Part shown: positions 60,158 to 64,000 of the stretch, in pieces
How positions within the stretch are numbered: the first letter of the stretch is position 1
Layout of the letters: the number at the start of each line of letters is the position of its first letter
Assembly: GCA_960531495.1 (NCBI GenBank)
Contig: OY482859.1
Coordinates: 30,893,481-30,957,480 of the forward strand
Direction: 5' to 3'
Source: Zeus faber
Lineage: Eukaryota > Chordata > Actinopteri > Zeiformes > Zeidae
DNA: 64,000 nucleotides
Notes under the pieces: generated by a model
Databases searched by the model: none
Told to the model about the DNA's origin: nothing
Seen by the model: only the letters and a program-made list of their open reading frames with translations
Program-made: the position numbers and the translations under genes

Positions 60158-60308
60158 TGTTTAATTGGTAGTGGAGCTCATCCTCACAATCTCACTTGTA
60201 TGATTACCAGGAGTTACAGACGTACAAGTTGTCATCATCGTTGTTGTAATATCCTTTTCTGGCAATGTTGTAGCTAGAGTAGTAACTGAGGATGATACGT
60301 TAATACTG

Positions 60309-60836
60309 CTAGTTATTCCCCGACCTAAGGTCCCCCCGAGATGTCATTGGTCCAACAGTCACCCTTGGCGTGACTAGTTGCATTTGAACTTTTTGAGAAA
60401 TCATACTTATTTCTTTAGTAACCAGACCTTTTACTACAAGCATTATCTTATGAGTTATATATCCTGCTTCCCAATAATTTTGCCTTGGGATATATTTAAA
60501 CTCTGGATCCAAATATGTGCATGTATATTCTCCTTGATCTTCCCATATGACATAACCTATGACAAGCAAACAATCATTTTGAACTTTAACCCATCTCCTG
60601 TCATTATACAACATATACTTTCGTTGACCACAAGGCACACTGCTAACATCAAGTCCTGTTAGCACTATGTCTTCACCATGCACATTTTTCCATTTAGGGG
60701 GATTATTTCCACCAGTATTCCATTTACTACATTGACATAGAAGGTGAGCTGCATTTCCTAATTCAGTTCTAATCACAGTGTTTGCAGAAATTGGAGTTGT
60801 AGAAATCATCTGAGGCGCAGCAGTAGTTAACCGCAA
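60309..60836 (-). pseudogene. Env surface region, Ig-like module 2
   Basis: The 175-codon frame contains ELGNAAHLLCQCSKW, then KWKNVHGEDIVL and CLLVIGYVIWEDQGEYTCTY. The layout is that of a V-type Ig fold: first Cys in a B-strand-like hydrophobic context, a core Trp, and a late D-x-G-x-Y-x-C. A Thr-rich linker follows. It resembles module 1 at 61280-61000 more than anything else in the window. Confidence 0.6.
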
Positions 60837-60959
60837 TACCTCTGCAACATTAGTAACTTTCAGAACCGAAGAGGTTTATGTCTGCTTTATTTTTTCAGTT
60901 GGTGCGAGAGTTGATACTTCAGTTGTCAATTTTCCTACTTCTTTAACAACCGCGGGCTC

Positions 60960-61629
60960 TACAATTTTACTTTCATTTAGTACCACAAGAGTCACAATTT
61001 TGTATCCGTAGTCTGGCCTTGTTTGCACTCCATCCTCGCTCACATTTACTAATATTGGATCATAATAAGAACATTTGTAGTCTCCTTGATCTTCAATCTG
61101 GGATCTACGTAGATAAAGCCTTCTTGGATCATTTAGCAGAAATATACTTCTCTAGTGATGATGTTCCCGACAAGTCAATTACCTTACCATGGTTATATTC
61201 CCACTAGACTTGGAATTCCCCTTTTTTATTATTTTGTTTTGTACACTGACATGGCAGCTGAACTGCCTTTCCCAAAGTCACTTCAACCCTAGTCCTCGTA
61301 TCGCTTTGGTCTAACCCTTTTTTGGGTTGGCCTTGGACTCCTTGGTCCAACTGGGGCTGTGTATTTTCCTGGAGAGGTATCACAGCCCTCTGGAGTCTTT
61401 GACGACCATTACTTTCTAGAGTTAGACTCTGTGTTTTCTGGGACATGTTGTAAATCAATGTCACCAAAGTGTCTCTCTTGCTCAGGGACTGACAATTCAT
61501 CCCTGGGATCATCAAAAGTGTGCTCAACATCATCATCGTCAATCCCTTCTTCTGGGTCTTGACCTTGGAGGTCCTCATGAACCTCTGCTGTGTCTGCAGC
61601 TTCTGTTGGCTCTCTAGAGCTTTCAACAT
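60960..61629 (-). pseudogene. Env start and Ig-like module 1
   Basis: Frame 61629-61204 opens in overlap with the end of pol and has a hydrophobic, signal-like segment (MMMLSTLLMIPGMNC, about 61537-61493). It then has VEVTLGKAVQLPCQC, the B-strand half of an Ig-like module. A stop at about 61203 and a frame change follow. The second half is readable at 61120-61060 (IEDQGDYKCSYYDP). The module is therefore split by lesions. Confidence 0.6.
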
Positions 61630-61855
61630 CTCTGCTCTGGGATCGTGTCGCCTCTTCTTTTAGTGCTCTAACACAGTGTGATAAATGGTACCAAGTAGGA
61701 GAACCTTTAACCTGAACCGCAGTTCCCGTACTGTGAGCAACTTTGAATGGTCCTTTGCGGCGTTTGTTAAACCACTTCCTCCTAAACACCTTCACAGATA
61801 TATTGTCTGCAGGTTGCACCATGTTCCTCTTTTGCTCATCAAGTCTCTCTAGCAC
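61409..61855 (-). pseudogene. Integrase C-terminal domain of the ERV
   Basis: Contains FRRKWFNKRRKGPFKVAHST and VKGSPTWYHLSHCVRA. This is the gammaretrovirus-type integrase C-terminal domain, followed by an acidic, unstructured tail rich in Glu and Asp. It overlaps the env frame by about 220 bases. No integrase zinc finger or D,D-35-E core precedes it. Confidence 0.82.
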
Positions 61856-61859
61856 CTCC

Positions 61860-62310
61860 TCTTGTTTTTGCCTGTCAGAGACATATGTGTGTATTCTCTT
61901 ATGCAGTCTGCTCTGAGCTTTGCATATCTCTCAACTTCCTGAACACAATCATGTGGCTCCCTATCCTCTGGTGTTGGCAAATTCTCAACTGGATTTATCG
62001 TGATGCACCTTACAAAGGTGACATCTTCCTGCTCTAAGAGCCTATGATAGTCTCTTAGCCTAGACATAGTCAATGTACATTTACCAAAATTCAAAAGATT
62101 TCTGAGACTATGATGGGTAAGAATTGTCACTGGGTAACCCATAGTTACTGATGATGCTTATCATACATTAGATAAACTCCCACCATTGCTCTGTAGCACA
62201 GTGGTAGCCTCAATTCTACTTCTGAATAGGCAGTAGAATAATACGAAACAGGTTGACAGGTTGGTTTGTCAGCCCTGTACCTGTGGGCTGACAAAGAACT
62301 GCACATGCAT
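61860..62310 (-). pseudogene. RNase H-region connection of ERV pol, followed by a large deletion
   Basis: 62280-61900 reads as the RT/RNase H connection: PVSYYSTAYSEVE, TILTHHSLRNLLNFGKCTLT and MSRLRDYHRLLEQEDVTFVR. From about 61890 the frame runs almost directly into the integrase C-terminal domain. RNase H catalytic residues and the integrase core are therefore missing. Confidence 0.75.
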
Positions 62311-63570
62311 ATTTACCTCCCAGTGGATGTAGCCACATACAGCAAAAAGTTCTTAGAATAGTCTGGCAACGCTAGCGCTGGAGCTTCTTGTAACCTCTGT
62401 TTGATTGTCTCTAATGCCATAAGACCTTCCTGCGTCCAGGTGAGGTTAAAATGGAATTGAGCATTCCCAGTCTCTTTTATCATGGCTCTCAAAGGCCCTG
62501 TTAGGCAGGCATAATCTTCTACCCAGGCTGAAGAATATCCCGCAATGCCAAGAAATGTCATCATCTCTCTGACTGTTCTAGGCTTTGGTGCTGTTCGAAT
62601 GGCTTCCAAATGACTCTCAGAGATGCGTCTGTGTCCATGGGTTATTGTTTGACCCAAATAAACGTCTTTTTCTTGACAATACTGTAGCTTCTTCTGAGAG
62701 GCCTTGTATCCTTGTCTGCCAATAGCTGCAACAGTTTGATTGAGTCCTCATGGCACGTTTCCTTATCTGGTGAACAGATGACGATGTCATGCACATACTG
62801 AATGACAGTTACTTTTCAAGATCTGATCAATCCCAGCCAAGTCATCCTGCAACACTTTATTGAAAATGTGAGGGCTATGTTTGAATCCTTGAAGGAGCCT
62901 CTTGTACTTGAAGGTTTGTCCTTTGCTCCACACAAATTAACACTGTGAAGTGTGTAGCCTCTGGAGGTAATTTGGTCTAACAAGGTATGTGGATCTGGTA
63001 CATCAGCTGGAAAGTCCTCCACCACTTCATTTACCGCTCTTAAATCATGTACCAAGCGATAGGACTCATCTGGTTTCTTTAATGGCAATATAGGCGTATT
63101 ACTCTGAGGATCTGAACATATTTCCACTACACCTGCTTTTAACAGTCTTTCAATTTATGGTTCAATCCCTTTGATTGCCTCCTCCTTTAGTGGGTATTGG
63201 TTCTCCCAACGAGGTTTGGTTCCTGGTCGCAGTTCAACTCTCACCGGTTGGGCTGACTTCACAAGTCCAATGTCAGTGCTATGTCATGACCACAAACATT
63301 CTGGAATTTGTTGCAACATCTCCTCTCTCATCCTGTCTGAGTCCAATTTAGCACTGAACATTGACTCGTGTCATCTGTACCACTTGTGGTTGTCCTTGTC
63401 CTTGAGCTGAGATCATGATTCTCATGAACTTCTGTTCTTCATTTATCCAGATAGCAAGATTCTCCTTTATTGGTGCAAAAATGGCTTCCTCAACTTCTGC
63501 CATCATTTCTCCGATATGCTTCTGCTCAAATCCTTCAGCCACCATTAAAGTCACACGTGGCACACTTTTC
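62311..63570 (-). pseudogene. Reverse transcriptase of the ERV, inactive
   Basis: 63127-62816 has TPILPLKKPDESYRLVHDLR and VNEVVEDFPADVPDPHTLLD, the fingers of a gamma/epsilon-type RT, then a deletion and frameshift. 62815-62760 has the polymerase box as Y-V-H-D instead of Y-V-D-D. 62657-62313 is the thumb and connection (TVREMMTFLGIAGYSSAWVE). A stop also separates 63563-63348 from the RT proper. Confidence 0.87.
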
Positions 63571-64000
63571 TCATTGTCATGCTCCTCTCAAGATACTCAT
63601 AAGTGTTTATCCAAAATACTGAAGAAGTCTCGGTCTCTGGTGCCCAATAATTATTTGGGGTTAGACATCAGGTGGCATATCCACTAGACAGCCGTCAGGT
63701 GTACACCGTATTGTACAATTTACTTTTCCCAAGAGTGCACCAATTGGTCAGACATGGGGAGATGTATAGCATCTTCAAGCCAAACACAGGTGAAAGCTGC
63801 TCCGCCATCTGCCATTACTTCCAATGGTTTATCATTTATTTTCACCTCTATTTTTGGATCTTGCTCCGGCCCTGACACTATCAGTGTCATGACACCTCCC
63901 TTTCGAGTCTTCTGGGCACCCCTAGAAACCAGGTTCCCGACCCCTGTAAGGTTCGCCCGTCCCCTGGGTGGCCGTGGTTGTCCTCTGAAACCTCCTCTGA
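63571..64000 (-). pseudogene. Gag end and protease of the ERV
   Basis: From 64000 down, an Arg/Gly-rich segment (RGGFRGQPRPPRGRANL), as in a nucleocapsid tail, is followed by a retropepsin-like stretch. There INDKPLEVMADGGAAFTCVW stands where the active site D-[ST]-G is expected. The second active-site residue is Gly, so activity is doubtful. The gene continues right of the window. Confidence 0.7.

Noticed and set aside
60378-60662. 94-codon plus-strand ORF
   Set aside because: Antisense to the env Ig-like module, with no domain of its own.

Overview
This is vertebrate nuclear DNA, almost certainly from a teleost fish. It holds two multi-exon genes with GT-AG introns, dense CA/GT microsatellites, several Tc1-like transposons, a Gmr1-type Ty3/gypsy element, tRNA-derived SINEs and a retrovirus-like element with an epsilon/gamma-type layout. 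Species cannot be fixed from sequence alone. The Gmr1-type element and the microsatellite density would fit a gadiform, but both also occur in other teleosts.

Positions 163-24006 (minus strand) hold rtel1, the Fe-S DNA helicase that regulates telomere length and recombination. I assembled 29 coding exons (3073 nt, 1024 codons). All junctions stay in phase, from the start codon through the helicase core, the four Fe-S cysteines, the DEAH box, helicase motif VI and the first harmonin-like domain. The 3' end lies left of the window. Its introns carry a LINE fragment, a nearly full-length Tc1 element, a piece of Gmr1-type LTR and very long dinucleotide repeats.

Positions 24007-26399 are the head-to-head spacer between rtel1 and stk38. 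It carries a LINE 3' fragment and a likely untranslated first exon of stk38.

Positions 26400-50209 (plus strand) hold stk38 (NDR1 kinase), complete, with 13 coding exons encoding 468 residues. All catalytic and regulatory residues are visible. Intron 1 of the coding region (8.6 kb) has collected a terminal-inverted-repeat element, a LINE fragment and a 5.9-kb Gmr1-type retrotransposon. That retrotransposon was itself hit by a Tc1 element and a SINE. Later introns hold another Tc1 element, a SINE inside a MITE, a GC-rich repeat family and direct repeats.

Positions 50210-55500 are stk38 3' UTR and flank plus repeats. Next come an exon-like ORF of unknown identity (about 55553-55740, minus) and an internally deleted hAT transposon with a near-perfect 8-bp target duplication (55753-56870).

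Positions 57109-64000 (minus strand) are an endogenous retrovirus running off the right edge: 3' LTR, env, the end of pol, RT and protease. It is inactivated by stops, deletions and catalytic substitutions. Its env surface region appears to contain two immunoglobulin-like modules in tandem, the most unusual feature of the window.
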